Counted from the stretch's first letter, positions 23,810-34,329 are shown. The stretch: 39,189 nt of DNA from Polyangia bacterium (GCA_030424595.1 JAUHWG010000051.1:1-39189); one strand, 5' to 3'. The notes: generated from the sequence alone by a model not told the origin. Made by a program: numbers and translations.

Positions 23810-24144
23810 CTAGGCCTGAAATAAGCGCTGGCGTGAGGTGCCCTCACAAGCCCGCGTAGAACCCCTGATGACACGGATTTTGCGCTTCGACCGTATCTGT
23901 GCGGGTGAGCGCTCACCTCTCGCTTGACGACGGGCGGAGCTCGGAGGCTGAAGGCGGGCGGGCGAGGGGCGACGAGGCGGGTCCCTCGCGGACGCGGGTC
24001 CTCCCATGCCACGTGCTCGCCACGGGATAGGCTGACGTGCTTGAAGAGACAGGGTACGCGTGTCTCCGCGCGAGGCACGGGTCCTCCCGCTGCGTCCCAT
24101 CCGTCACCCCTCGCTCGCCCGAGCGAGTCTGTCGGCGCTCCGCT
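23810..24144. repeat. Dispersed ~335-bp non-coding repeat, copy A
   Basis: This stretch aligns with 38843-39177 in the same orientation. Both begin CTAG...AAATAAGCGCTGG, diverge for about 70 bases, and are then nearly identical for about 240 bases. Single-base insertions and deletions between the copies (for example near 23975-23990) would shift any reading frame, so it is not a conserved gene. A perfect hairpin CTCGCTCG-CC-CGAGCGAG closes the right end (24110-24127). The remainder of the gap to 24394 shows nothing that I can name. Confidence 0.9.
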
Positions 24145-24394
24145 TGCGGGTACGTGGATCGCTTGCTCCCGTAGGTCTTCGCTCGGTACGTGCTCGTCGA
24201 GACTCTCGACGATGATGAGCAACGCCCATCGTCGGCCGAACTTCGGTACGGGGCTACCGTGGGCTGCGTTGAGATCGCCGGCGACGATCCGTGTCGGCCA
24301 GGCCCCCGCAACGCCACGGCCCCGCGGCCAAGCAGGGAGGCCGCGGTCGTCGCGAGCGTTGCGGCCGTCCGGACCCGCGGTCTGGGACTGCCTC

Positions 24395-25246
24395 CTAGGA
24401 GCGGCGCTCCATCGTCCAGCGGCTCTTCACGGGGCTCCAGCGCGCGCGCCACTCGGCCCCGGGCTCCCAGTCGATCCACGGGTCGTCCCACTCGATCGTC
24501 AGCGGCTCGGCGGCGGTCAGCCGCAACACCTGCTCCGGGGGCCAGCACCACCTCCCGCCAGAGGTGATCCGCTGGAGCGGACCGAGCGTCCACGGGAGCT
24601 CGTCCCAGCGCTCCCCGCCGTCGTCGGAGCGCCAGATCGCGGCCGTCCGGTCCTGACCGGCGTCGGCGAAGCGCGAGCCGTAGCGGGCGGCGCAGACGAT
24701 CACGGTAGCGCCCTCACGGCGGACGAGCGGCCCCAAGAGGCCGGGCGCGATCACGGACGCCTCCCACTCCTCGGGCCAGCGGAGCTCGGCGTCCTTCGCC
24801 GCGATGAGCGTCGTGATCGGTCGCCTCAGGAGCGCCTCCGGCAGGGGCGGCAGCGGCTCGAGCCCAGGCGCGAGGAGGACCTCCAACGTGCGCCCGCGGA
24901 GGAGCGCTCGGACCTCGCCGAGATCGCCGGTGAGCGACCACAGCCCGCTCGGATCCCGCCACGAAGTCCGCCGCCGGAGGGTCTGCCCGGGGGTCGCCGG
25001 GTGAGCCCGCTGCCACCGCTCGTGGCGGCCCATCATCACCTCCTTCGCGGCCTCCTCGGCGCTGTGCTGGTAGAGGAGAAGGCGCGCCCGAGCGCCATCG
25101 CAGCAGAGGTAGGCGTGCCCTCGGCGACCCCCCTCTCGGCCGTCGAAGCAGGTCCAGTAGAGGACGACGCTCGCCTGCTCTGCGTCCACCAACACCCGCC
25201 GATCCAACACCCTTTGCCAGCGCGGCGCAAGCTGGGCTGCGAGCAC
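24395..25246 (-). CDS. Unknown protein with one Asp-box (BNR-like) motif
   Basis: A 283-residue protein from GTG 25244-25246, preceded by GGG. The family is not recognised. Near the C-terminus, WRSDDGGERWDEL (about residues 208-220) fits the Asp-box S-x-D-x-G-x-x-W of sialidase-like beta-propellers, and many Trp residues follow (WPPEQVLRL, WDDPWIDWEPGAEW). A single copy does not prove a propeller. No signal peptide is visible. The same frame stays open upstream through the tandem repeat at 25251-25382, reading as repeated Cys-Gly-Gly-Cys-Ser-Ala, but without a usual start codon. The gene stands alone between two repeat zones. Confidence 0.65.
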   Translation of the reverse strand: MLAAQLAPRWQRVLDRRVLVDAEQASVVLYWTCFDGREGGRRGHAYLCCDGARARLLLYQHSAEEAAKEVMMGRHERWQRAHPATPGQTLRRRTSWRDPSGLWSLTGDLGEVRALLRGRTLEVLLAPGLEPLPPLPEALLRRPITTLIAAKDAELRWPEEWEASVIAPGLLGPLVRREGATVIVCAARYGSRFADAGQDRTAAIWRSDDGGERWDELPWTLGPLQRITSGGRWCWPPEQVLRLTAAEPLTIEWDDPWIDWEPGAEWRARWSPVKSRWTMERRS

Positions 25247-25250
25247 CCCC

Positions 25251-25382
25251 GAGCCTGCCGAGCATCCGCCGCACGCCGAGCATCCGCCGCATGCCGAGCA
25301 TCCGCCGCACGCCGAGCATCCGCCGCCTGCCGAGCATCCGCCGCACGCCGAGCCTGCCGAGCCTGCCGAGCATCCGCCGCAT
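25251..25382. repeat. Tandem repeat of an 18-bp unit (GCCGAGCATCCGCCGCAC)
   Basis: About seven units of 18 bases, with single-base variants (CAC, CAT or CCT at the end) and a few 9-base half units (GCCGAGCCT). All lengths are multiples of three, so all frames remain open across it. On the minus strand, in frame with the gene at 24395-25246, it reads ACGGCS repeats; on the plus strand one frame reads EHPPHA repeats. The array lies immediately upstream of that gene's start codon. Confidence 0.9.
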
Positions 25383-25404
25383 CAACCCGGTCTGGACCGC
25401 CAGT

Positions 25405-25608
25405 GGAGCCCCGCCGATCCTCTGCATTGTCCGAGAACGAGAGAGGGCCACCGCGTCGCCGCGATGACCCTCTCGGCCCGACGCCGCCGCGGCCGACGGA
25501 GCCCCACCGATCCTCTGCATCCTCCGCACAGCCCAAGGTGACGGGGCTGCGAGAACGAGAGAGGGCCACCGCGTCGCCGCGATGACCCTCTCGACCCGAC
25601 GCCGCCGA
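25405..25608. repeat. Two composite direct repeats, each with a strong hairpin
   Basis: A 23-bp piece (25405-25427 and 25498-25520, one difference) and a ~57-bp piece (25433-25489 and 25551-25608, one difference) are each present twice in the same order. The larger piece folds: GAGAGGG pairs with CCCTCTC, with an inner CGCG/CGCG stem (25441-25474 and 25559-25592). The hairpins lie just downstream of the leftward isocitrate dehydrogenase gene and may end its transcript, although no T-tract follows. Confidence 0.85.
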
Positions 25609-25640
25609 CGATGTCGGCGACGGGGCTCACGATCCCTCGA

Positions 25641-27866
<2,226 letters not shown>

Positions 27867-28298
27867 CTCGACATCCTCGTGTGCAAGCCGCGCATCCCGG
27901 CGCGGAGGGTGCTGACTAGCACGAAACGACGTGCCCTTGGTACCCCGCCCGGGGTTGGCCGAATCACGGCCTAGCCGCGGCCTAGCCGCGTTCGCGCAAG
28001 CTCTACCGGCTCCGGATCGAGCCCCTACCCCGCCGCTCCGAGGGCAATAACGAACACAGCAGCGTTCGGCTCCGCCTCGGCTCCTCCGCTCGGGGACCGC
28101 ACCACCTCCGCACCGCAGAGCGTGCTCCGGATGCGCCGGGAGGATCGCTCCGGCGATTCGGCGACGCGGCGACTCGGCGGCGCTCCAGCGACGCGGCGAC
28201 GCTCCTGCTCCGAGAGAGCTCGAACCAGCCGTGGGGCGAACGAGCGGACGCCTTCCCCACGAGCCCCAGCAAGACCGCCCGCTCGGACGATCCTATGG
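27867..28298. other. Gene-free gap of 432 bp
   Basis: The right-hand neighbour's stop is at 28299 and the left-hand gene starts at 27866, so this should hold the promoter of the isocitrate dehydrogenase gene and the terminator of the sigma gene. CGGCCTAGCCG is present twice at about 27968-27988. Open frames here are GC artefacts. I see no RNA gene. Confidence 0.5.
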
Positions 28299-29330
28299 CT
28301 ATAGCTCGCCGCGGCTCGCGACCCCGAGCTCTGCCGGGGGGAGCGGTGCTCGCAGCCACGGCGCCCGCTCGACCGCCGCCACCTTGGCGGGCGCGAGGAT
28401 GATGTGGAGCTCGGTGAAGCGACCGTCGACGCCGAGGATCCCCTGAAAGATGGCGCGGGTCGCCCCGCGCGGATCACCGGGCCCGTAGATCGCGTCGAAC
28501 GCCGGCAGGCAGTTGATCTCGCGGAGCGTGACGCCGACCGGCGGAGCCCCCTTGCGGGCGATGCCGATGAGCAGACGGGCAACATCCCGCGCCCCGACGA
28601 CCACGCGCCGCGCCGCGCGGACCACCCCGCCGCCGTCGGAGAGCACCCGCACGTCCGCGCTCAGCAGCTCGACCACCCGCGCCTCGTCGCCGCTGGCGAT
28701 CGCGCCGAAGAGCTCGCCCAGGCGCTCGCCGTGGCGCCTGCGCAGGTCTGCGTCGGGCGCCGACGCCGACGCCTCCGCGAGCCGCTGCCTTGCGCGGTGA
28801 TGGGCGACCTTGACGTTGTTGGCGGCGACGTCCAGCGCCTCCGCCGTCTCGGCGACGCTGAGCCCGAGCCCGTCGCGGAGCACGACGACCGCCCGCTGCT
28901 GCGGGCTGAGAACTTCGAGGAGAACGACAAAGGCGAGGGTCAGCCCCTCACGGCGAAGGCTCGCGTCCTCGACGTCGACTCCCGGATCGGAGAGGCCAGC
29001 GGTGTCGATCGGCTCCGGCAGCCACGGGCCGTCGTAGGGCTGGCTCTGTCGCCGCCGCAGCGCGTCGATCCCGAGGTTGGTGGCGACCCGCCGCAGCCAC
29101 GGTCGCAGGGGTCGGCCCTCATCGGCGGGAGGTCGACGCAGCGCCCGGACGAAGGTCTCCTGGACCAGATCCTCCGCCAGCGAAGCGGAGCCTGTGAGGC
29201 GATAGCTGAGGCCCCAGAGGTATCGAGCGTCGCGCTCGAAGGCGGCGCCGAGGGTCGCCGTCCAGGCGGACGACGGGGACGACGGGGACGACGGGGACGA
29301 CGGGGGCTCCTCTGTGGTCTCGACGCTCAC
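28299..29330 (-). CDS. ECF41-type sigma factor with SnoaL-like C-terminal domain
   Basis: A 343-residue sigma factor. Region 2 (about residues 25-95) contains YLWGLSYRLTGSASLAEDLV and QETFVRALRR. Region 4 (about 135-190) contains SPQQRAVVVLRDGLGLSVAE and TAEALDVAANNVKVAHHRAR. The linker has WLPEP (103-107), and the C-terminal extension has SDGGGVVRAARR within a SnoaL-like fold; these two motifs mark group ECF41, in which the extension modulates activity. The start is GTG 29330, overlapping the TGA of the upstream gene in GTGA, so translation is coupled. A longer frame covering that neighbour is rejected. The N-terminus has a Ser-Ser-Pro repeat from a 9-bp tandem duplication. ECF41 genes are usually paired with carboxymuconolactone decarboxylase-like or oxidoreductase partners; here the partner is a membrane protein. 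Confidence 0.9.
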   Translation of the reverse strand: MSVETTEEPPSSPSSPSSPSSAWTATLGAAFERDARYLWGLSYRLTGSASLAEDLVQETFVRALRRPPADEGRPLRPWLRRVATNLGIDALRRRQSQPYDGPWLPEPIDTAGLSDPGVDVEDASLRREGLTLAFVVLLEVLSPQQRAVVVLRDGLGLSVAETAEALDVAANNVKVAHHRARQRLAEASASAPDADLRRRHGERLGELFGAIASGDEARVVELLSADVRVLSDGGGVVRAARRVVVGARDVARLLIGIARKGAPPVGVTLREINCLPAFDAIYGPGDPRGATRAIFQGILGVDGRFTELHIILAPAKVAAVERAPWLRAPLPPAELGVASRGEL

Positions 29331-30046
29331 GTTCCAGCGCCAGTATAGAGGCGAGCGTAGGCGTTGTTCAGCGGATCGGCGACCTCGAAGAGAACACCGC
29401 CGAAGGCGAGGAGCGCGACCAGCAGCGCGACGGCGAAGAGGAGGAGCGCCAGCCACCCGAGGCGGCCGTGGCCTCGCCGCCCGCCCAGCCGCCGCCCGCC
29501 GAAGATCCGGAGCGCTCGCACGATCCCCAGCCCGCCGTGGTAGGCCGCGGCGAGGCAAAAGAGGAGGTAGTAGGGGTAGAAGAAGCCGGGGAGCCAGTGG
29601 AGGGAGAACGCGATCCCCTCAAACCCCGGCCAGACGTCGTAGACGAGCGAGGCTCCCCGGGTCGCCAGCGAGTGGCCGAACACGATCACGACCAGGAGCC
29701 AGCCGCTGCGGCGCTGCCAACGGTTGGCCCCGCCGCGACCCTTCGGCCGTCGACGCGCCCGCGCGGCCCCGCACCCCACGTGGACGAGGAGTGAGCCGAA
29801 CAGGAGGCCAAGCTCGACCCACGGCTCCTGATAGACCGCGCGCATGACCCCCTGGATGCCGTCGTAGGTCGCCGCGCCGAAGGGGGCGAGGAGGGTGTTG
29901 ACGAGATGGGCGATCAGGAAGAGGGCGAAGACCAGGCCCGAGCCCGCCTGGGCCCGGACCAGCGTCCGCTCGCTCACCGACCGCCCGGCGGGGCGGTCTA
30001 CCGTAGGTCTCTCCGTGGGTCTCTCCGTGGGTCCTGCGCTCTCCAT
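29327..30046 (-). CDS. Membrane protein resembling succinate dehydrogenase cytochrome b
   Basis: A 239-residue integral membrane protein. After a charged N-terminus with a TERPTERPT repeat, it has about five hydrophobic helices: GLVFALFLIAHLVNTLLAPF (about 37-56), VELGLLFGSLLVHVGCGA, GWLLVVIVFGHSLATRGA, WLPGFFYPYYLLFCLAAAYH and WLALLLFAVALLVALLAFGG. His residues fall inside or at the edges of the first four helices (AHL, VHVG, GHSL, AYHGG), as expected for ligands of b-type heme in SdhC/FrdC-like subunits. No SdhA or SdhB gene is adjacent, so it is not a normal complex II subunit. Its stop overlaps the start of the ECF41 sigma gene (GTGA), pointing to a joint function, such as a redox or membrane signal to the sigma factor. 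This is inference. Confidence 0.75.
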   Translation of the reverse strand: MESAGPTERPTERPTVDRPAGRSVSERTLVRAQAGSGLVFALFLIAHLVNTLLAPFGAATYDGIQGVMRAVYQEPWVELGLLFGSLLVHVGCGAARARRRPKGRGGANRWQRRSGWLLVVIVFGHSLATRGASLVYDVWPGFEGIAFSLHWLPGFFYPYYLLFCLAAAYHGGLGIVRALRIFGGRRLGGRRGHGRLGWLALLLFAVALLVALLAFGGVLFEVADPLNNAYARLYTGAGT

Positions 30047-30215
30047 ACCGACCCCACGCAGGGACCCCGCCGGAGGTTAGCGAGGCCGGCGACTTTTCTC
30101 GACGAGAGCCCGGCGAGGGCGAGGGGGACCGGACTCGCGCGCCGTCGAGACCACGAGCTCGACCCTCCGGTCGCGAGCTCAGCTCGGCCGCGCGTAAACG
30201 CGAGGTGCGGAGCGT

Positions 30216-31217
30216 CTAGTCGAGCGCCGACATCTGCCCGACGAGGGCCGAGAAGTCGACGCCGAAGCGGCCGTCCTTGTCGAGGATCGCCGCCCGCTCG
30301 GCCAGGTCGTCCATGCTCAGCTCCGGCACCCTGTCAGCGACGCCGATGACATGACGCTGGCTCGTCCCGGCGACCTTCACCATGTAGCGCCGGGGGAAGA
30401 CCTCAGCGATCGCGGCCGCCTGCTCGGCGTAGCCGCTGCGAAAGTGAAGGTTGAAGAGCACCACGCCGACAGGGCTCAGCGACGCCCGCAGACCCTCGAG
30501 GATCGCCCGTTTGCGCAGGGCGAGGGGGATCCCGCTGTTGTCCGCGCCGTCCGCGTTCGGCTCGAGAAAGGCGTCGACGAAGATGAGGTCGTACTTCTGG
30601 TGATTGCGCTCGATGAAGGCGATCGCGTCTTCGGTATGGATCCGCATGCGCGGCCCCGCCTGGATCCCGAACCACTTCGCGGCCATCTGCACCACCATCG
30701 GATCGATCTCCACCGCGTCGATCTCCACCTCAGCTGTCGTCCGATGGAAGAAGCGCGGCAGGGTCCCGCCGCCGAGGCCCAGCACTAGGACCCGCGAGGG
30801 CTCCGGGGCGAAGAGGAGGCCGACGGCCTGGGCCTGAGCGTAGGGCAGGACCAGCGAGTCGGCCCTGTTGACGTCGATCGCCGTCTGCAGCAGCTCGCTC
30901 TTGTCGTCGCGGAGGAAGACCAGCGAGCGCCGGCGTCGATGCTGGTGAACCTGGATGACCGAGAAGTCCGAGCTCGCCGCCTCGAGGACGGTCTGCTCGC
31001 GGGTCAACGCCGGGGGCTGCGGCGCCGGCAGAGCGCTCCGCTCGTCGGTCGGCGGCGGCAGGCTAAACTCTGCAGCCGCCCCCATCCTCTCCGCGGGGCT
31101 CTCCCGCGCAGACCCAAGCTCCGCGCTCCGCCCTCCCGCCTCGGCGCCCCCAGGACCACAACCCAGCGCCCCCAGGAGAGATCCGACGCTTAGGAGGAGA
31201 CAGGCGAGGGGGCGCAT
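30216..31217 (-). CDS. Lipoprotein with spermidine synthase-like methyltransferase fold
   Basis: A 333-residue protein from the ATG at 31215-31217. It begins MRPLACLLLSVGSLLGALGC, a signal peptide with lipobox GALGC, so it should be exported and lipidated. A Pro/Ala-rich spacer follows. Residues ~85-310 look like the Rossmann core of spermidine synthase-type enzymes: VLVLGLGGGTLPRFFHR (nucleotide-binding loop), VEIDAVEIDPMVVQMAAKWF (acidic residue after beta-2) and YDLIFVDAFL. The aminopropyl-transfer acidic residues are not clearly seen. An envelope location would be unusual for an enzyme that needs S-adenosylmethionine or its decarboxylated form, so a non-catalytic or different role is possible. 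A longer frame extending upstream to 31640 overlaps the next gene and is rejected. Confidence 0.75.
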   Translation of the reverse strand: MRPLACLLLSVGSLLGALGCGPGGAEAGGRSAELGSARESPAERMGAAAEFSLPPPTDERSALPAPQPPALTREQTVLEAASSDFSVIQVHQHRRRRSLVFLRDDKSELLQTAIDVNRADSLVLPYAQAQAVGLLFAPEPSRVLVLGLGGGTLPRFFHRTTAEVEIDAVEIDPMVVQMAAKWFGIQAGPRMRIHTEDAIAFIERNHQKYDLIFVDAFLEPNADGADNSGIPLALRKRAILEGLRASLSPVGVVLFNLHFRSGYAEQAAAIAEVFPRRYMVKVAGTSQRHVIGVADRVPELSMDDLAERAAILDKDGRFGVDFSALVGQMSALD

Positions 31218-31453
31218 CGCCGCGGTATACCGCGCGCGCGCCGAGGCGTCTCCCCATCCGTCGCGATTCCCGGGCTGGCCCCCGCGGTCGTCCTCGACGG
31301 CCGCCGGAGCCGGCGTCCAAGAGCACCGCGCAGCCGCACAGGCGCAGCCCCGCTGCAGGCTCCGCCCCGCCGCCCCGTCGCCCCGTCGCCCACGATCCTC
31401 GCCCTCCGCGGGCTCCGCTCGACCGCCGCAGGAGCAGCCCCTCCTCCCCAGGC

Positions 31454-32983
31454 TCAGCCCGGGAGGATCACGCCCTTGAGACCGCCTCCGGTCATGTCCG
31501 AGTAGGTGTAGTGAACGTCGGCGATCGTCACCTTCTCCATCTCTAGGGTGTCGCCGTTGATCTTGAAGGCCCAGCCGGCGTAGTCGACGACCCAGATGAA
31601 GCCCTCGGGGTCGATGCTGACGCCGACCGGGGTGCTGCACTCCGCGAGGGTGTGGAACTTGACGAAGGTCTTGGTGTCGCCGTCGATCTGGACCAGACCG
31701 CAGCCGTAATTCGCCCCGCCTGCGTTGGTCGCGGCCCAGACCCGCTTCTGGCCGTCGATCGCGATCCCGCGGTGACGACCGTTGGTCCCGGCGATCGAGA
31801 CGAAGGTCTCGTTCTCCGCGTCAAAGAAGCTGACCGGGCCACCGTAGCCGGCGAGCCAGAAGTTGCCCGCGGAGTCGACCGTGTTGCCGTAGGGCTGGAG
31901 GGTGCCGCCGCCGCTCCAGCGCTGGAGGCCGAGGTTCGCGGTGTCGATCCGGAAGATGTCGCCGGTGAAGACGCTGTTGAACCAGAGGTTGCCAAAGCCG
32001 TCCATCGCCGCGCCGTAGGGGGCATGACCGGAGGGCCAGTCCTTGATCTCGACCGTGTCGGTCTGCTCGCCGCTCGCCCCGTCAAAGCGGCCCATGTAGG
32101 CGGTTCCATTGTTGGTGTGCCAGCCGACCCACACGCTCGGGTTCTCGAACTTGCAGTTCTCCTCGTTGAAGGTCCCCGGCTCCCACGCCAAACCCCGGGG
32201 ACCGCCGGCGTAGTTGCCCGGCGGCGGCGAGACTGGTGTGGTCCAGATCCGGCACTCGTCGGAGCCGAAGGGGAGGACGTCGTCCTTGCCCTGGGAGGTC
32301 TGGATGATCCCGTCGTTGTTGTTGTCGAGGCAGTCGACGACGTCGGCGGCGACCTTGGTGATCGTCCCGGTTCCGCGGTTGGCGACGACGACAAAGCGAC
32401 CGTCGAGGCTGACCGCGGTCCGCGACGACGAGGCGGCGCCAGGGTTGGCGTCGACGGTGTAGCGACCCTCCTCGAGCATCGTCTCCGTGGCGATCTTGGA
32501 GATCCCGCCCTGGCTGGTGTTGGCGACCCAGAGGTAGGAGAAGTCGAGCTCGCCGCCGTTGCCCATACACTCGCCGCCGGTGGTCCCGTCCGTGTCGCTG
32601 TCGGTGCCGCTCTCGCTGTCCGTCGCGCTCTCCGTCGCGGTGTCGGTCGCAGAGTCCGTCGCGCTCTCCGTCGCGCTCTCCGTCGCGCTCTCCGTGATCA
32701 CCCCCGTGGTCGTCGTCGTCGACCCCTCGCTCGTCGCCTCGCTCGTCCCTTCGCTCTCGCTGGTCGAGCCCGACGCCGAGGCGCTCTCCGAGCCGCTGGC
32801 GGACTCGCTGTCGCTGTCCCCCTCGCTCGCCGTCGCCGACATGCTCGTCGCCTCGCTGGCGCTCGCCGTCGCCGAGGTGACCCCCGCGCTCTCATCGTCG
32901 CGACCGCTGTCATCACCCGAGCAGCCGACAAGCCCAAGACCCATCGCCCCCACGACAACCAACCCCATCGATCTACTACGCAT
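31454..32983 (-). CDS. Lipoprotein with Ser/Thr/Asp-rich linker and NHL-like beta-propeller
   Basis: A 509-residue surface protein from the ATG at 32981-32983. The signal peptide MRSRSMGLVVVGAMGLGLVG ends in a lipobox GLVGC. Residues ~25-140 are nearly all Ser, Thr, Glu, Asp, Ala and Gly with ATESATES-type repeats, a flexible stalk. The remaining ~370 residues contain repeated blades such as LWVANTSQGGISKI, VSLDGRFVVVANRGTGTITK, MDGFGNLWFNSVFTGDIFRI, DSAGNFWLAGYGGPVSFFDA and DPEGFIWVVDYAGWAFKING, the pattern of NHL/SMP-30-like propellers. NNNDGI could bind calcium. Such proteins are often adhesins or binding proteins on the cell surface; the ligand is unknown. It is divergent from the beta-barrel gene at 33238. 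Confidence 0.85.
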   Translation of the reverse strand: MRSRSMGLVVVGAMGLGLVGCSGDDSGRDDESAGVTSATASASEATSMSATASEGDSDSESASGSESASASGSTSESEGTSEATSEGSTTTTTGVITESATESATESATDSATDTATESATDSESGTDSDTDGTTGGECMGNGGELDFSYLWVANTSQGGISKIATETMLEEGRYTVDANPGAASSSRTAVSLDGRFVVVANRGTGTITKVAADVVDCLDNNNDGIIQTSQGKDDVLPFGSDECRIWTTPVSPPPGNYAGGPRGLAWEPGTFNEENCKFENPSVWVGWHTNNGTAYMGRFDGASGEQTDTVEIKDWPSGHAPYGAAMDGFGNLWFNSVFTGDIFRIDTANLGLQRWSGGGTLQPYGNTVDSAGNFWLAGYGGPVSFFDAENETFVSIAGTNGRHRGIAIDGQKRVWAATNAGGANYGCGLVQIDGDTKTFVKFHTLAECSTPVGVSIDPEGFIWVVDYAGWAFKINGDTLEMEKVTIADVHYTYSDMTGGGLKGVILPG

Positions 32984-33057
32984 ACGGGAGCAGCCTATCA
33001 CGCGGGCTCCCCCTGGGATCGCGATGCTTCGCGCAAAGCGAGGCGCGCGAGGCGAAC

Positions 33058-33097
33058 GACGCCGGGCGACGCCGGGCGACGCCGGGCGACGCCGGGC
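33058..33097. repeat. Four tandem copies of a 10-bp unit
   Basis: GACGCCGGGC occurs four times head to tail in the intergenic region between the divergent lipoprotein and outer-membrane protein genes. The array lies 75-114 bp upstream of the lipoprotein gene and could alter promoter spacing if its copy number varies. Confidence 0.9.
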
Positions 33098-33237
33098 GGC
33101 GGCGGTGCGTTGTGCGCTCGTCCTCGCGCGGAAAAAACTGAATGATCCGGACCGCCGTCCGTCAACCAACGCCGTGCCAAGCGCCCAGGCGCGGGCTATA
33201 CAGACGTGGGCCCCCAGGGGCCAGGAGGAATTGAGCG

Positions 33238-34329
33238 ATGCTGCCCCACCTCGAGCTGTTGATGACGATGATGCTCAGCGCGACGCCGCAGTCGGCGACG
33301 CCCCCCGCCACCGCCGTCGCCGCGCCCACGACCACGACCACGACCGCGACCGTCGCCGGCCCGAGCCCAGCCGACTCGAACCCAGGGATGATCACCGGGG
33401 TGATCACCGACGACAGCAGCGGCGCGGCCCTGGGGGGCGCGACCGTCGTCCTCGAGTGCGAGTGCATGGACCGGCCCCGAGAGCAGACCACGGACTCCCG
33501 CGGGACCTTCGTCTTCGACGGCCTCGACGCCGGCGCCTACAGGCTCAAGGTCACCTCCCACGGCGAAGCTGCGGTCCACCAGGCGCCCCTCCCCGCCGGC
33601 GGGCTCGTCGAGATCGCCGTCACCGTCGCCGAGGCCACGCCCGCGCTCAAGCCTACAGAGGGTCAGGCTCACCGTCTCAGCAGGGATCCCGACCACGAGC
33701 ACGATGAGATCAAGCATCGGCACGAGGTCTGGGGCGGGCTCGGGGTCGGCCTCGTCTTCGCCCCCTTCGCCACCGACGGCGATGATCTCTCGCCGACGAG
33801 CAATCGGGTGACGACAAACCAGCTCTCCCCCTGGACCGGCTCGATGCGCGGCATCGACCTCCGCTGGCAGACCTTCGACATCGACAGGCACCACTTCCCG
33901 CGGACGATCGGCTATTTCCGCTCCGGCTTCGCCCGCAGCTCCGGCACCTTCCAGCCCGGCGTCGAGGGCTTCTCCCAGGGTCAGCCGACCGAGCTCGAGG
34001 TCCTGACCGTCCCGCTCTTCCTCGGCGGCAACCTCTACATGCTCAAGGACTTCCCGGTCCGCCCCTACGCCGGCATGGGCTTTGGCTTCGACATTATGCG
34101 CCTAGGCTACGAGCGGGCCAACTCCGAGCGCTACGTCGACGTCTCGGCGCGGATCGGCTTTGAGGTCCACGCGGGGATCGAGATCCGGATCGCCAACTAC
34201 CTCGCGCTCACCGGCGAGGTCATGCAGCTGTGGAGCGCGAGGCGGCGCTTTGACGTCCTCCCGGACGTCTCCAACGAGAGCTTCACCGCCCTGGTCGGGG
34301 TCGCCGGCGCCTTCCCGGTCCGCCGCTAG
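33238..34329 (+). CDS. Outer-membrane protein with carboxypeptidase regulatory-like domain
   Basis: A 363-residue protein with a strong ribosome binding site (AGGAGGA 7 bases before ATG 33238). The N-terminus is weakly hydrophobic with a Thr/Ala/Pro-rich stretch, probably an atypical signal and linker. Residues ~50-130 form a carboxypeptidase regulatory-like (Ig-like) domain: GMITGVITDDSSGAALGGAT, then TTDSRGTFVFDGLDAGAYRL. A His/Asp-rich spacer (DPDHEHDEIKHRHE) follows. The C-terminal ~200 residues show alternating hydrophobic and aromatic strands (GGLGVGLVFAPF, YVDVSARIGFEVHAGIEIRI) consistent with an outer-membrane beta-barrel. The His-rich spacer may bind metal. The substrate is unknown. 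An imperfect stem near 34338-34364 may end the transcript. Confidence 0.75.
   Translation: MLPHLELLMTMMLSATPQSATPPATAVAAPTTTTTTATVAGPSPADSNPGMITGVITDDSSGAALGGATVVLECECMDRPREQTTDSRGTFVFDGLDAGAYRLKVTSHGEAAVHQAPLPAGGLVEIAVTVAEATPALKPTEGQAHRLSRDPDHEHDEIKHRHEVWGGLGVGLVFAPFATDGDDLSPTSNRVTTNQLSPWTGSMRGIDLRWQTFDIDRHHFPRTIGYFRSGFARSSGTFQPGVEGFSQGQPTELEVLTVPLFLGGNLYMLKDFPVRPYAGMGFGFDIMRLGYERANSERYVDVSARIGFEVHAGIEIRIANYLALTGEVMQLWSARRRFDVLPDVSNESFTALVGVAGAFPVRR

Noticed and set aside
25251..25382. CRISPR array
   Set aside because: The units are contiguous 18-mers without spacers; it is a simple tandem repeat.
23924..25585. 553-residue plus-strand open frame across repeats
   Set aside because: Made of repeat copy A, antisense of the unknown gene and the tandem array; no domain and no consistent codon pattern.
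28299..29558. 419-residue version of the ECF41 sigma factor
   Set aside because: The extra N-terminus lies on the coding sequence of the membrane protein in another frame; the GTG at 29330 in the GTGA overlap is the natural start.
31218..31640. Longer start of the spermidine-synthase-like gene
   Set aside because: It overlaps the propeller lipoprotein gene and would bury the clear lipobox signal peptide.
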